64,000 bases of DNA from Streptomyces griseocarneus (GCA_003674045.1 PENC01000019.1:1-64000), one strand, 5' to 3'. Counted from the stretch's first letter, positions 51,518 through 60,900 are shown. Notes: generated by a model from the sequence alone, not told the origin. Numbers and translations: made by a program.

Positions 51518-51976
51518 GTGGGCAATCAGCGCCGCAGGACCGACAGCCGGCCGCGTTTGGTCGATGGGGGAGGAGGACATGGCAGCCACGACCAGGGTCA
51601 CTCGTGCTTCCCCTGGCAGACGGCCCCCTCCCCGGCGGTGTTCCGCACGGAACTCGAAATCGCGGACGGCCGGGCCTACCTGGCCACCACCCGGCTCGCC
51701 GTCGAGGGGCAGCCGGCGCACTTCGACCTCGTTGCCAGCATGTACGCCGTGGTCACTGGCGAGGTCACCGGCCCGTGTGCGGACATCCTCACCGCCTGCG
51801 CGCTCACCGGCCTCCAGCAGCACCCCCACTTGCTCCCCTCACTCGGCCAGCAGACGCCCTCCACCATCGCGGGACTCGTCGCCTGCTTCCGTCGGCTGAT
51901 CGCGGAGGAAATCTGCGGCCGCGACGACCAGGGCGGTTTCATCAGCATTCGCCAGCTCCACGCGGCGCACGGATGA
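51518..51976 (+). CDS. Hypothetical protein
   Basis: A 152-residue frame starting at GTG 51518 with GAAGG upstream. The conserved-looking part is residues 45-150 (FRTELEIADGRAYLATTRLA, VASMYAVVTGEVTGPCADIL, GLVACFRRLIAEEICG), with good codon bias. No recognisable motif. The first 40 residues are Gly/His/Arg-rich and of doubtful reality. Confidence 0.55.
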   Translation: MGNQRRRTDSRPRLVDGGGGHGSHDQGHSCFPWQTAPSPAVFRTELEIADGRAYLATTRLAVEGQPAHFDLVASMYAVVTGEVTGPCADILTACALTGLQQHPHLLPSLGQQTPSTIAGLVACFRRLIAEEICGRDDQGGFISIRQLHAAHG

Positions 51977-52060
51977 CCGCGAACCCCTCCACACCCATGA
52001 CCAAAGCCGACAGCTCCGACCTGCCTGAGCAACGCGGGGACGAACTCCCGATACGCCGCC

Positions 52061-52106
52061 GCGTCCTTGACCACGCCTCCACGTTCGGATGCGTGGTCAA
52101 GGACGC
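52061..52106. terminator. 16-bp perfect hairpin, possible terminator
   Basis: GCGTCCTTGACCACGC (52061-52076) and GCGTGGTCAAGGACGC (52091-52106) pair perfectly across a 14-nt loop. It is 85 nt after the stop of the hypothetical gene ending at 51976. No U-tract; it could be a terminator or a protein-binding dyad. Confidence 0.6.
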
Positions 52107-52139
52107 CCGCGCGGAGCGCCGGCGATGTGCCGGGGAAAA

Positions 52140-52223
52140 CCGGCCCGCGCGCCGTGCGGATCCGGAAGCGGTCGACGACGAGGACGCCGGGAACGACCAT
52201 CACGACGTGGTGCCGGTGCGGCG
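52140..52223 (+). pseudogene. Fragment of a ParB-like paralog
   Basis: The segment encodes ENRPARRADPEAVDDEDAGN then DHHDVVPVRRR, matching ESRPARRPDPAASGDEAAGS then GHHDEDVPVRRR of the protein encoded at 53132-54679. The DNA (54231-54317, minus) is about 80% identical by eye, with a 3-nt indel. Similarity ends abruptly on both sides, so this is a remnant of a duplicated copy. Confidence 0.6.
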
Positions 52224-52413
52224 AAGAACCCCGCGTGCATGGGCACGGGGGCTGATCCGACGTCACCAGCCAGTTCTCCGGCCAGGCCGGCCCGCGCTGG
52301 TCCACAGACCGCCCGCGCCCCGTGTCACCCGGTCAGCCCCCAGGGGCGCATCTTCACCCCCTTTGCCAACGTTCACACCGATGTCACCATCGCCTCCACC
52401 CGGGAACACGTTC

Positions 52414-53034
52414 ATGAGCGCCATCGACCCCGCCTCGCGCATCCGCCCCGACTGGTGGACCGACGAGACCTACCTCCACCTGTGTGCCCTGGAAGACCAG
52501 GCTCTCCCCGGCAAAGGACTGCTCGACGCCGAGCGGGAACACCCGACACTGCCGGTGCTCAGCAGCCTTCTGGCCGCAGTGTGGTGGCTGGGGAAAACCG
52601 GGACGCTGACCGCAGACAGCATTGGCACGGAGCGCGTTCAAGAGGCACTGCGGACGGTCGAGGCAAACGCTGAGGACGCTGCCCAGGCAGCCCGGCTGAC
52701 CCTCAGCCAGATCGTCAGCCGCCAGGAAGACGACGAACTCGCCAGGACGGAACGGGAACTGGAGAACTCCGATCCGGACTGGGGACCGCCCATGACGCGC
52801 CTGACGCGGGCGACCTTCACCGTGCGCCTGCCCGGCTACTCGCACGACACCGTCAGCGCAACCATCGACGTCGACGGCCACGGCGACCTGAAGGTCGCAG
52901 GCAACGGACCGCTCGCGGACCTCAACACGCTCGGACGGCTCGACATGCGTGCCGTGATCACCGCGATCGAGAACGTTGTGGAACGCCAGCTCACCGCTCC
53001 CATGGCCCCCCAGGGACGCACTGCGGCGAGCTGA
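52414..53034 (+). CDS. Hypothetical protein
   Basis: A 206-residue protein starting MSAIDPASRIRPDWWTDETY. It is mostly helical in the first half (LPVLSSLLAAVWWLGKTGTL, EALRTVEANAEDAAQAARLT) and has a beta-rich part (FTVRLPGYSHDTVSATIDVD). No named family recognised; it looks like a plasmid-type soluble protein. The ATG at 52414 has only a weak GGGAA upstream. It converges on the ParB-like gene. Confidence 0.65.
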   Translation: MSAIDPASRIRPDWWTDETYLHLCALEDQALPGKGLLDAEREHPTLPVLSSLLAAVWWLGKTGTLTADSIGTERVQEALRTVEANAEDAAQAARLTLSQIVSRQEDDELARTERELENSDPDWGPPMTRLTRATFTVRLPGYSHDTVSATIDVDGHGDLKVAGNGPLADLNTLGRLDMRAVITAIENVVERQLTAPMAPQGRTAAS

Positions 53035-53131
53035 CACCCCACGCTGGCCAGGTTGCCTGTGGCGTCGAAACGGGAGTGCTGGCCGGCTGCGCGCGGTGGT
53101 GGAGCGCGGACCCCTCTCCTGCGGGCCCGGG

Positions 53132-54679
53132 CTACTGACCGTCGTCCTTCGGCAGGAGGCCGCGCAGGAACGGGAAGCGTGCGAAGGCCGGGCCCAGCCA
53201 TCGGCTCCAGAACGTCGTGCCCCACCGGGCGGTCAGGTGGCCGGTCCAGAATGCGGTGACGGCCTGCCGGGCATGGCGCTTCGCGTCGGTGGGGGCGATG
53301 GGGGCCTGCTCGGGGAGGTAGCGGCCGTAGACAGGGAGGATCTCTACGCCGGCGGCGCGCATCGCGCACACCCGGTGCTGCCCATTGGTGAGCCGGGAGA
53401 GGTCCTCGTCCCACCGGATGCGGTCGGTGAGCATCCGGTGTGCCCAGTGCCGGTCGCGCTCGCTCAGGTCCTCCATCGCAGACAGCTCCCGGGCCCGCTC
53501 CTCGTCGCCGATCTGCTCGGCTTCGGCGTGTGCGAGCACGGCCCGGGCGATCGCCGGCCAGTCGTCGGCCTGGTGGTACGGGCATGAAGCGAACTCGTCC
53601 GGGCGCAGCTGGGCGAAGAGGTCGGCGTGGGCGGCCTGCGCCGCGTCGGGCGTATCCGGGTAGGTGTCGTTCAGCGCCTTGGCGCGGTCAGCGAAAGCGC
53701 ACTTGAAGAGGTAATGGGGCCAGGGGAGGGCGGCCGCGGCCACCGGCCGCACACCGCTGTTCCCCTCCAGAAGCAGGGCCCGCTGGTGCGGGTCGGAAAT
53801 CCGGCTCGAGTACAAGCCGGCCTCGTCGTCCGGAGCCGTGGGCCGCCGTGCGGCATCCGCACGGCGCGCCTGTTCGGGATCGGGCACGAGGGTGCCGGTG
53901 ATGAGGTGGGCGGGGCCGTTGTACCACTGTTCTTGCTGGTCCTCGGCGACGCGCTCCACGTTGGGCTGGACCAGGACACGGACCTCGGTGTCCGGCAGCA
54001 CCAGCGTGCCCCACAGTCCCTGCACGGACAGCAGAGTCACCGTGCCGCGGGTCCAGGCAGGATCCGCCAGCAGAACGCCCGCCCGGTCCGGCGGCAGGTG
54101 GCCGGCCCACTCGACGCGGTGGTACCCCTCGTCCACCCCCATGCCGGAGATCGGGTGGCGCTGCGCGTGGACCTGGAGGTAGTCGCCCACCACGGCCTCC
54201 GTCGCCCGTTTGGTGAACGCGGTCGCCCGCCGCCGCACCGGCACGTCCTCGTCGTGATGGCCGCTCCCGGCGGCCTCGTCGCCGGAAGCGGCCGGATCCG
54301 GGCGGCGCGCGGGCCGGCTCTCGGGTATGCGGCCGCCGGTGAACAGCGGCGCCTGTCGCCTCGGCCAGGTCGGGTTGGCGGTGTCCCAGGCCCGCCGCAC
54401 CGGACCGACGGCCCGCTCCACGCGCTGGTCGCCGTTCTCCAGGAGCACCGCGCCCGGCATCCCCTGGCACAGCACAGCCACCAGATCCTCCAGCTCGTCA
54501 TAGGGCGACGGCCGGTGGTGCGTGGCGCGGGTGAGGAAGGCGGGCCGGGCGATGTGCTCGACCCACTCCACCCGCGCGTGTCCCTCGCCACGGCGCAGGC
54601 CGTCTGGTGTCACCCGGTCCGCGGCCACCGCGAGGTAGTCCCCCGCCGCCACCGCCTCGGCCAGCAAGACCTTCTGCAC
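53132..54679 (-). CDS. ParB-nuclease-like protein with duplicated N-terminal domain
   Basis: A 515-residue protein. Two related modules occupy about 5-85 (LLAEAVAAGDYLAVAADRVT...EGHARVEWVEHI) and about 155-245 (AVVGDYLQVHAQRH...EGYHRVEWAGHL), joined by a disordered ESRPARRPDP-rich linker. The C-terminal part (about 420-455) has DLSRLTNGQHRVCAMRAAGV followed by EILPVYG, the ParB/Srx-like NGxHR motif. The GTG at 54679 follows GGGAGG; a TTG at 54697 is possible. Divergent from dnaE2. A DNA-binding or nucleotide-hydrolysing role is plausible; a true partition role is not shown. Confidence 0.7.
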   Translation of the reverse strand: MQKVLLAEAVAAGDYLAVAADRVTPDGLRRGEGHARVEWVEHIARPAFLTRATHHRPSPYDELEDLVAVLCQGMPGAVLLENGDQRVERAVGPVRRAWDTANPTWPRRQAPLFTGGRIPESRPARRPDPAASGDEAAGSGHHDEDVPVRRRATAFTKRATEAVVGDYLQVHAQRHPISGMGVDEGYHRVEWAGHLPPDRAGVLLADPAWTRGTVTLLSVQGLWGTLVLPDTEVRVLVQPNVERVAEDQQEQWYNGPAHLITGTLVPDPEQARRADAARRPTAPDDEAGLYSSRISDPHQRALLLEGNSGVRPVAAAALPWPHYLFKCAFADRAKALNDTYPDTPDAAQAAHADLFAQLRPDEFASCPYHQADDWPAIARAVLAHAEAEQIGDEERARELSAMEDLSERDRHWAHRMLTDRIRWDEDLSRLTNGQHRVCAMRAAGVEILPVYGRYLPEQAPIAPTDAKRHARQAVTAFWTGHLTARWGTTFWSRWLGPAFARFPFLRGLLPKDDGQ

Positions 54680-54998
54680 GCCCCACCCTCCCGACAACTC
54701 CTACCTCGCCGGCGGCTGCCCCGCCACCGCGGAGTGCTCACGACGAGGAACCACGTACAGGCACAACGCCGTTGCCCGCTTCGTGGTGCCGCCGCCGGAC
54801 CATGCGCGCGGGAGAGACAGTGTTCCGCCACGGCCCCGCGTCCGCGGCACCCTCCGCACAGCACGGACGGTAGTCCGGGACGTTCCGGTGGTCTGGACTG
54901 TTCCATCGTGTCGAATGTTCGTTCGAATCTGTTTTATCGTGGACGTACATCAGCGACAGGTCTGGGGGTGGACACGTACAGGAGGAGGTGGGTCATGC
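54680..54998. promoter_or_regulatory. Divergent promoter region of ParB-like and dnaE2 genes
   Basis: This 319-bp region has low coding potential. Its right part is AT-rich (54900-54950) and contains the SOS box. A T-rich GTTTTATCG stretch just right of the box may be a -10-like element for dnaE2. The left part (54680-54890) is GC-rich without notable repeats. Confidence 0.6.
54911..54926 (+). promoter_or_regulatory. LexA SOS box upstream of dnaE2
   Basis: TCGAAT-GTTC-GTTCGA matches the actinobacterial LexA-binding consensus TCGAAC-N4-GTTCGA at 11 of 12 defined positions. It lies 73 bp before the dnaE2 ATG, at the only AT-rich promoter-like stretch, so DNA damage should induce the dnaE2/Y-family pair. 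Confidence 0.8.
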
Positions 54999-57900
54999 AT
55001 GTCTTACGTGCACCTTCATGTCGCCTCCGGGCACAGCGCCCGCTACGGGGCTTCCCTCCCCGCTGACCTGGCACAACGTGCTGCCGAGCGGGGCTATGAG
55101 GCGCTCGCGCTGACCGACCGGGACACCCTGGGCGGCGCGGTGCGGCACGCCGACGCCTGCGCCCGGGCGGGGCTGCGCCCCGTGTTCGGGGCGGACCTCG
55201 CCGTGCGTGCCCCGGGCACCGTCGGACCCACCACCGTCCGGGGCCGCACGCCGGTCCGCGGCGGGACCTTCGTCGACGAGTCCGCCCCGCGGATGGTGCT
55301 GCTGGCACGCGACCGGACCGGCTGGGCGAACCTCTGCCGGATCATCAGCGCCGGCCACACCCTGCGCGCCGCGGCCGGCGGCGGACAGCTCGTCATCCCC
55401 TTCGACCTGCTCCAGAGCCACGCCGAGGGGCTGACCGTGCTGCTCGGCCCGGCCTCCGAGCCGGTACGGGCTCTCGCCGTCGGCCGCACCGACCAGGCCG
55501 CGCGGCTGCTGGGCCCGTGGCGGGAGACCTTCGGCCCGCACCTGCGGCTGGAAGCGGTCCACCACCGCCGCCCCGGCACCGGCCCGGGCTCGCTGCGGCT
55601 CGCCGCGCGCACCATGGGCCTGGCCCGCGCGGCGGACCTGCCGTGCGTGCTGTCCAACGCCGTGCGCTACGCCGACCCCGGCCAGGGGCCCATCGCGGAC
55701 GTGCTGGACGCCGACCGGCTCCTGATGCCCGTCCGCCCGGGCCGTACCGACAGCGGCGAGCGCTGGCTCAAGTCCGGTGCGGACATGGCCGCTCTCGCCG
55801 AGGAGGTCGCCCGGGCCGCCGGGCTGGAGCACGGCGGCGCCGCGCACCTGCTCGCCGCCACCGCCCGCACGGCCGGCGAATGCCGCCTGGACCCGGCCGC
55901 CGACCTCGGGCTCGGTCGGGTCCACTTTCCCGAGGAGCGCCTGGTCGGCGCCGCCCCGGGCAGTGCCGCGCGGGTGCTGCGCGAACGCTGTGAAGCCGCG
56001 CTGCGCGAGCGCGGATACGACCGCATCCCGGCGATGCGGGACCGGCTGGACTCGGAGCTCCAGGTGATCCAGACCCTCGGCTGGCCCACGTACTTCCTCA
56101 CCGTCGCCCGGGTCGTCGACGACACCCGTGCGCTCGGGATCCGGGTACAGGCCCGTGGCTCGGCGGCGGGCAGTCTGGTGGTGCACCTGCTCGGGATCAG
56201 CGTGGCCGAACCGGTCTCGAACGGGTTGATCATGGAGCGGTTCCTGTCCGAGCGGCGCAAGAGTCTGCCCGACATCGACATCGACGTCGAGAGCGCGAGG
56301 CGGACGGAGATTTACCGGGCGGTGCTGGACCGGTTCGGCCCGGAGCGGGTCGCCACGGTCTCCATGCCCGAGACCTACCGGGTACGCCACGCGGTCCGCG
56401 CGGCCGGTCTGGCCCTGGGGATCGCCCCGGACGAGGTCGGCAAGATCGCGAAGTCCTTTCCGCACGTGCGGGCCCGCGATGCCCGCCGTGCGCTGGCCGA
56501 GCTGCCCGAACTGCGGCCCCTCGCCGACCGGGCCGAGCACTACGGGCGACTGTGGGAACTCGCGGAAGGCCTCGACGGCCTGGTCCGCGGGACCGCCATG
56601 CACCCGTGCGGCGTGCTGCTCTCCGACGACTCCCTGCTGGAACGCACCCCCGTGCAGCCCACCGCCACCGAGCAACTGCCCATGAGCGCCTTCGACAAGG
56701 ACGACGTCGAGCGCATGGGCCTGCTGAAACTCGACATTCTGGGCGTGAGGATGCAGTCCAGCATGGCCTACGCGGTCGCCGAGATCCGCCGCACCACCGG
56801 CCGCGTCCTGGACATCGACGACCGCGCCCAGGTGCCACTGGAAGACCCCGAGGCCCTGGCGATGCTGCGCGAGGGCCAGAGCCTGTCGGTCTTCCAGCTG
56901 GAATCACCCGGCCAGCGGGAACTGGCGGCCCGGCTGCGCCCGGAGACCTTCCAGGACCTCGTCACCCAGATCTCCCTCTTCCGGCCCGGCCCCGTCCAGG
57001 CCGACATGATCCGCCCGTTCCTGGACGCGCGGCACGGCAAGCGCCGCCCCCGCTACCCCCACCCCGACCTGGAACCCGCACTGCGCGTCACCCTCGGGGT
57101 GGTCGTGTTCAACGAGCAGGTCATCCAGCTGTTCTCGACGATGACGCGCACCGACCTCGCGATGGGCGAGGAAGCCCGCCGCGCCCTGTCCGACCCGGCC
57201 CGCCTCCCCGTACTGGAAGCCTGGTACCGCGAGCGGGCCCGGAACGCCAGCTACACCCCGCAGGTGATCGACGAGGTGTGGACCATGCTCAAAAATATGG
57301 GGTCGTACGGCTTCGCGCGCGCTCACGCAACAGCGTTCGCCCTGGCCACCGCCCAGTCCGCCTACCTCAAGGCGCACTTCCCGGCGCCGTTCTACGCCGG
57401 AGTCCTCGAGCACGACCCGGGCATGTACCCCAAGCGGCTCGTGCTCGCCGAGGCACGGCGCCGCGGCGTGCCGATCCTGCCCGCCGACGTCCAGCACTCC
57501 ACCGCGCACTACCGGGCCGAGACCCTCGACGACGGACGGCTGGGGCTGCGGATCGCCCTCGCGGACGTGCACGGCATCACCGCCGAGGAAGCCGCGCGCA
57601 TCGCGGCCGGCCAGCCCTACACCGACCTCGCCGACTTCCACCTGCGCGCCCGCCCCTCCCAGCCCCTGGCCCGCAACCTTGCCCGGATCGGCGCACTGGA
57701 CGCCCTCGCACACGGCGCCCACCGCCGTGAACTCCTCCTCCAACTCGACGAACTCCACCGCACCCGGCGCCAAGCGGCGATGCCCGCGCAGCTCACTCTG
57801 ACCACCGACACCGCACCCGCCGCCGCAACGGGGCTGCCCGAGATGAGCGACCAGGAACAACTCGACGCCGAGCTGGAAGTCCTCGGCATGGACACCACCC

Positions 57901-58403
57901 GCCACCTGATGACCTCGCACACCGCGCTGCTCACCGAGCTCGGCGTCACCCCCGCCCACCAGCTCCACCAGGTCCCCACCGGACAGACCGTGCTGGTCGC
58001 CGGCGCCAAAGTCGCCATCCAGACCCCGCCGACCCGCTCGCAGCGCCGCACCATCTTCACCTCGCTCGACGACGGCTCACCCGGCGGCATCGTCGACCTC
58101 GTCTTCTTCGACGACACCCACGAACAGGCCGCGCACGTGCTCTTCCACCGCTGGCTGCTGGTGGTCCGCGGACAGGTACAGCGCCGGGGGAGCAGCATCA
58201 GCGTCGTCGGCCAGCGCGCCTGGAGCCTTGCCGACCTCGCCACCGCCCACCAGAGCGGCGGCCCGGCGGGCCTGCGCGCCGCCCTCGCCACCACCCCCGC
58301 ACCCGCGACCACGCCCGCGTCGGTGGTGAGTCCCGAGACTCCGGGCGGCGACCGGCCGTCCGGGGCACGGCTGTGGCACGCGAGCCCCGGGAGCGCCGGA
58401 TGA
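54999..58403 (+). CDS. dnaE2: Error-prone DNA polymerase III alpha subunit (DnaE2-type)
   Basis: A 1,134-residue C-family polymerase. The N-terminal PHP domain (YVHLHVASGHSARYGAS...LALTDRDTL) has lost at least one metal ligand (TDH reads TDR), so proofreading is unlikely. The palm keeps the catalytic carboxylates: PDIDIDVES (Asp425/427/429) and LLKLDILGV (Asp579). Thumb/fingers, tandem HhH and a C-terminal OB domain (about 990-1,080) follow. The length and MSAFDKDDVERMGL motif fit DnaE2. The ATG at 54999 has GGAGGAGG upstream. It overlaps the Y-family gene (ATGA) and is controlled by an SOS box, matching a translesion mutasome. Confidence 0.9.
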   Translation: MSYVHLHVASGHSARYGASLPADLAQRAAERGYEALALTDRDTLGGAVRHADACARAGLRPVFGADLAVRAPGTVGPTTVRGRTPVRGGTFVDESAPRMVLLARDRTGWANLCRIISAGHTLRAAAGGGQLVIPFDLLQSHAEGLTVLLGPASEPVRALAVGRTDQAARLLGPWRETFGPHLRLEAVHHRRPGTGPGSLRLAARTMGLARAADLPCVLSNAVRYADPGQGPIADVLDADRLLMPVRPGRTDSGERWLKSGADMAALAEEVARAAGLEHGGAAHLLAATARTAGECRLDPAADLGLGRVHFPEERLVGAAPGSAARVLRERCEAALRERGYDRIPAMRDRLDSELQVIQTLGWPTYFLTVARVVDDTRALGIRVQARGSAAGSLVVHLLGISVAEPVSNGLIMERFLSERRKSLPDIDIDVESARRTEIYRAVLDRFGPERVATVSMPETYRVRHAVRAAGLALGIAPDEVGKIAKSFPHVRARDARRALAELPELRPLADRAEHYGRLWELAEGLDGLVRGTAMHPCGVLLSDDSLLERTPVQPTATEQLPMSAFDKDDVERMGLLKLDILGVRMQSSMAYAVAEIRRTTGRVLDIDDRAQVPLEDPEALAMLREGQSLSVFQLESPGQRELAARLRPETFQDLVTQISLFRPGPVQADMIRPFLDARHGKRRPRYPHPDLEPALRVTLGVVVFNEQVIQLFSTMTRTDLAMGEEARRALSDPARLPVLEAWYRERARNASYTPQVIDEVWTMLKNMGSYGFARAHATAFALATAQSAYLKAHFPAPFYAGVLEHDPGMYPKRLVLAEARRRGVPILPADVQHSTAHYRAETLDDGRLGLRIALADVHGITAEEAARIAAGQPYTDLADFHLRARPSQPLARNLARIGALDALAHGAHRRELLLQLDELHRTRRQAAMPAQLTLTTDTAPAAATGLPEMSDQEQLDAELEVLGMDTTRHLMTSHTALLTELGVTPAHQLHQVPTGQTVLVAGAKVAIQTPPTRSQRRTIFTSLDDGSPGGIVDLVFFDDTHEQAAHVLFHRWLLVVRGQVQRRGSSISVVGQRAWSLADLATAHQSGGPAGLRAALATTPAPATTPASVVSPETPGGDRPSGARLWHASPGSAG

Positions 58404-59422
58404 ACACGATCCTGCATGTCCGTTTCCCTCACCTGCCGTTCGAGGCGTACCCGGAGCTCTCCGGCGTCTTCACCGACATCACCCCGGCGGTACAGATCCT
58501 GCCCGGCGACGGCGCCCTCCTCGACATCACCGGGGCGCTGCGGTACTGGCGGCGCACCCCCGCCCAGCTCACCGACCTCCTCCAGACCCGCCTCCTGGCC
58601 CGCCACGACCTCACCGTCCCCATCGGAGGCGGCCCCACCCGCATGATCGCCACCATGGCCGTCACCACCTGCCACCCCGGACAGGTCCGCCTCATCAGCG
58701 CCGACGAAGCCCTCGCCTTCCTGCACCGGCAGGCGGTGCGCGCGCTGCCCGGGGTGGGCCCCGTCCTGGAGCGCACCCTCGCGCAGTACGGCATCACCAC
58801 CATCGGCGACCTCGCCGCCCTCCCGGCGGGCACCGTGCAGCGCATCGCCGGAGCAGCCCTCGGCCGCCAGCTCCACGACCGAGCCACCCGCGGCTTCGAC
58901 CCCCGGCCCATCACACCCGCCGCACCCGCGGCCTCCACCAGCACCACCCGCCGCTTCCCCCGCGACGAACTCGACCCCGACCAACGCCGGCGCGCCCTGC
59001 TCGCCCTCGCCTGCGAACTGGGCACCGTGCTGCGCACCCGCCGGGCGGTGGCGACCCGGCTCACGCTGAGCGTGAAGTACGCCGACGCCTCGGAAACCAC
59101 CCGTACCCGGGCCCTGGGCGAACCGACCGCCCACACCCCCGCGTTGCGCGACCTGGCCTACCAGCTCCACGACGGACTCGGCCTGCAGCGGGCCCGGGTA
59201 CGGGCACTGGCCCTGCGGGCCGACCTGGCCGACGACCGCTGCACGGCACACCAGCTCACCCTGGACCCGGGCGATGAACGGCGCCGCCGGATCGAGGCCG
59301 TCATCGACCGCACCGAGACCCGCTACGGACGCGGCGCGCTCGCCCCCGCCGCCCTCGCCACCCCACCCCGGGCACGTACCACTGGCCGCCCCGTGCGCAC
59401 CTACGGCCGCGGCTGTCGGTGA
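58400..59422 (+). CDS. imuB: Y-family polymerase-like protein lacking catalytic residues (ImuB-like)
   Basis: A 340-residue DinB/Y-family relative. ILHVRFPHLPFEAY replaces the usual HxDMDAFFASVE, so the first Asp pair is lost. LPGDGALLDITGALRYW corresponds to LSIDEAFLDVTG with Asp kept and Glu changed to Gly. HhH (LPGVGPVLERTLAQYGITTI, about 115-134) and little-finger-like regions remain. Such inactive Y-family proteins (ImuB) tether DnaE2 to the beta clamp. It is shorter than chromosomal ImuB (about 500+), and no imuA is adjacent. Translationally coupled to dnaE2. Confidence 0.75.
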   Translation: MNTILHVRFPHLPFEAYPELSGVFTDITPAVQILPGDGALLDITGALRYWRRTPAQLTDLLQTRLLARHDLTVPIGGGPTRMIATMAVTTCHPGQVRLISADEALAFLHRQAVRALPGVGPVLERTLAQYGITTIGDLAALPAGTVQRIAGAALGRQLHDRATRGFDPRPITPAAPAASTSTTRRFPRDELDPDQRRRALLALACELGTVLRTRRAVATRLTLSVKYADASETTRTRALGEPTAHTPALRDLAYQLHDGLGLQRARVRALALRADLADDRCTAHQLTLDPGDERRRRIEAVIDRTETRYGRGALAPAALATPPRARTTGRPVRTYGRGCR

Positions 59423-59473
59423 GGTGTGGTGGACTGGATGAATTGCTCAACTGGGCTGACTGGGGAGGGATTT

Positions 59474-60877
59474 GTGGGGATTTTCGGCAAGCGTGGCGGG
59501 GAGTCCGTGGCGGGTGGGCTGGTGCCGGTCATCGGCCAGGTGGTGCCGCCGGGGTCGGGGCAGTTCGCGAAGACGGAGGTCGTGGGGGAGGGGGAATGGG
59601 CCGTCCTGCGGTGGGACACGTCCCTGGGCGGTATCGGGCTGGCGTACTGGCTGCGGGACGCCAACGGGCAGCCGAAGTCGGCGGCCCGCGCCCTGGCCGC
59701 CCGCTACGGCGAGCATCTGGGCAAGGTGTACCGGGCGGTGGTCGTCGGCCGGACCACGTGGAACCTGACCGGCCCCGAACTGGCCGCGTGCGACATCAGC
59801 CCCGACGGCCACCCCGGCATGCCCTACCACCCCACCTGGGAAGACCTCGAGCGCCTGCTCGGCACGAAGGCGCCGTACTGGCTGCCCACCCTGCGCGACG
59901 TCGACGCGATCACCGCATGGGAGCCCGGGGCCGCACCGGCGCAGGTGCCTGCCTGCCACGTGGTCAACCCGACCACGGCACTGACCGAGCTGGCCGCGGC
60001 CGAGCCGGACGGCTCCCCGGCCGCGGCGGTGTGCTGGTGGCTCGCCCGCGAGATCCGCCGCCGCGACCACGCCTCCGCCACCCGCGCCGTCGACGAGATC
60101 CGCACAGCAGCCGCCGACGACGGCGAGTGCGCCCACCTCGTGCTCGGCGCCGTCCCCGCCCCGTACCCGCGCGACGAGCACGAGGAGCCGAAACCGCCGG
60201 AGACCGTGCGGCGCGCGGGCTGGCTGGACATCACCGCCCGCCGCGACACCCTCGCCCACCGCGCCGCCCAGACGGTATGGCGCTGGGACGGCGGCGACGA
60301 CTGGCACGCCGGCGCAACCGTCCACGCCCGGCCCACCATGTGCGCGATCGCCGCCGAGTGGGCCGAACGCCTGGTGCCCGCACCCACCGGGCAGCCCCCC
60401 ACCGTGCTCGAACGTGACCTGCTGCACGGCGTCAACACCAGCCTCCTCCTGCACGACCCCGACACCCAGCTGCCGGCCGCGATCAACACCGGCACCGACG
60501 GCGACGAAGACGACCCCGACACGCTCCACACCCTCGTGCCCCAGCGCCTCCCCACCACCGGCCGCCTCGAAAAAGTGCACTTCAGCGACCACAACGTCTG
60601 GGTGCGCACTGCCGCTGACCCGGAATCCGGCATCCCGGCCGGCCTGTGGCCCGCACCCCACCGCCCCGGCGCGGGACTCGGCTACGGCTACAGCGGCGGC
60701 GGCCCCCACACCCTCGCCGAACTCCTCAACCAGCTCCTCGACGACATCACCACCCCCGCCCTCGACCACGGCCACCCCCAGCCCCCCGACGGCCTCTTCC
60801 ACCTCGTCAGCACCGCCCCCACGGACCAACCCGCCACCTACACCCGAGCCCAGCTCCTGGCCTCCCGCGCCCGATAA
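59474..60877 (+). CDS. Hypothetical protein, 467 residues
   Basis: Soluble, acidic protein with good codon bias. The GTG at 59474 is chosen because GGGGAGGGATTT precedes it. Seen features: VLRWDTSLGGIGLAYWLRDA, YHPTWEDLERLLGTKAPYWL, and a C-terminal GLGYGYSGGGPHTLAELLNQ. No known motif or membrane segment. It follows the polymerase pair by 51 nt and could belong to the SOS-regulated unit. Confidence 0.65.
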   Translation: MGIFGKRGGESVAGGLVPVIGQVVPPGSGQFAKTEVVGEGEWAVLRWDTSLGGIGLAYWLRDANGQPKSAARALAARYGEHLGKVYRAVVVGRTTWNLTGPELAACDISPDGHPGMPYHPTWEDLERLLGTKAPYWLPTLRDVDAITAWEPGAAPAQVPACHVVNPTTALTELAAAEPDGSPAAAVCWWLAREIRRRDHASATRAVDEIRTAAADDGECAHLVLGAVPAPYPRDEHEEPKPPETVRRAGWLDITARRDTLAHRAAQTVWRWDGGDDWHAGATVHARPTMCAIAAEWAERLVPAPTGQPPTVLERDLLHGVNTSLLLHDPDTQLPAAINTGTDGDEDDPDTLHTLVPQRLPTTGRLEKVHFSDHNVWVRTAADPESGIPAGLWPAPHRPGAGLGYGYSGGGPHTLAELLNQLLDDITTPALDHGHPQPPDGLFHLVSTAPTDQPATYTRAQLLASRAR

Positions 60878-60900
60878 CCTTCACGCTGGGCCGCTCAGCC

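Larger units (their letters stand above)
51977..52413. other. Region with a long hairpin and a broken ParB-like fragment
   Basis: Although a frame stays open through this 437-bp stretch and runs into the next gene, codon bias is poor. It holds the 16-bp hairpin at 52061-52106 and an 84-bp segment (52140-52223) clearly related to the linker of the ParB-like gene at 53.1-54.7 kb. It is best read as decayed or intergenic DNA. Confidence 0.5.

Noticed and set aside
51340..51520. ATGA-coupled start at 51340 of a long frame reaching 53034
   Set aside because: The frame passes through the better-supported gene at 51518-51976 in another register and through a hairpin; only its last part (from 52414) has good coding character.
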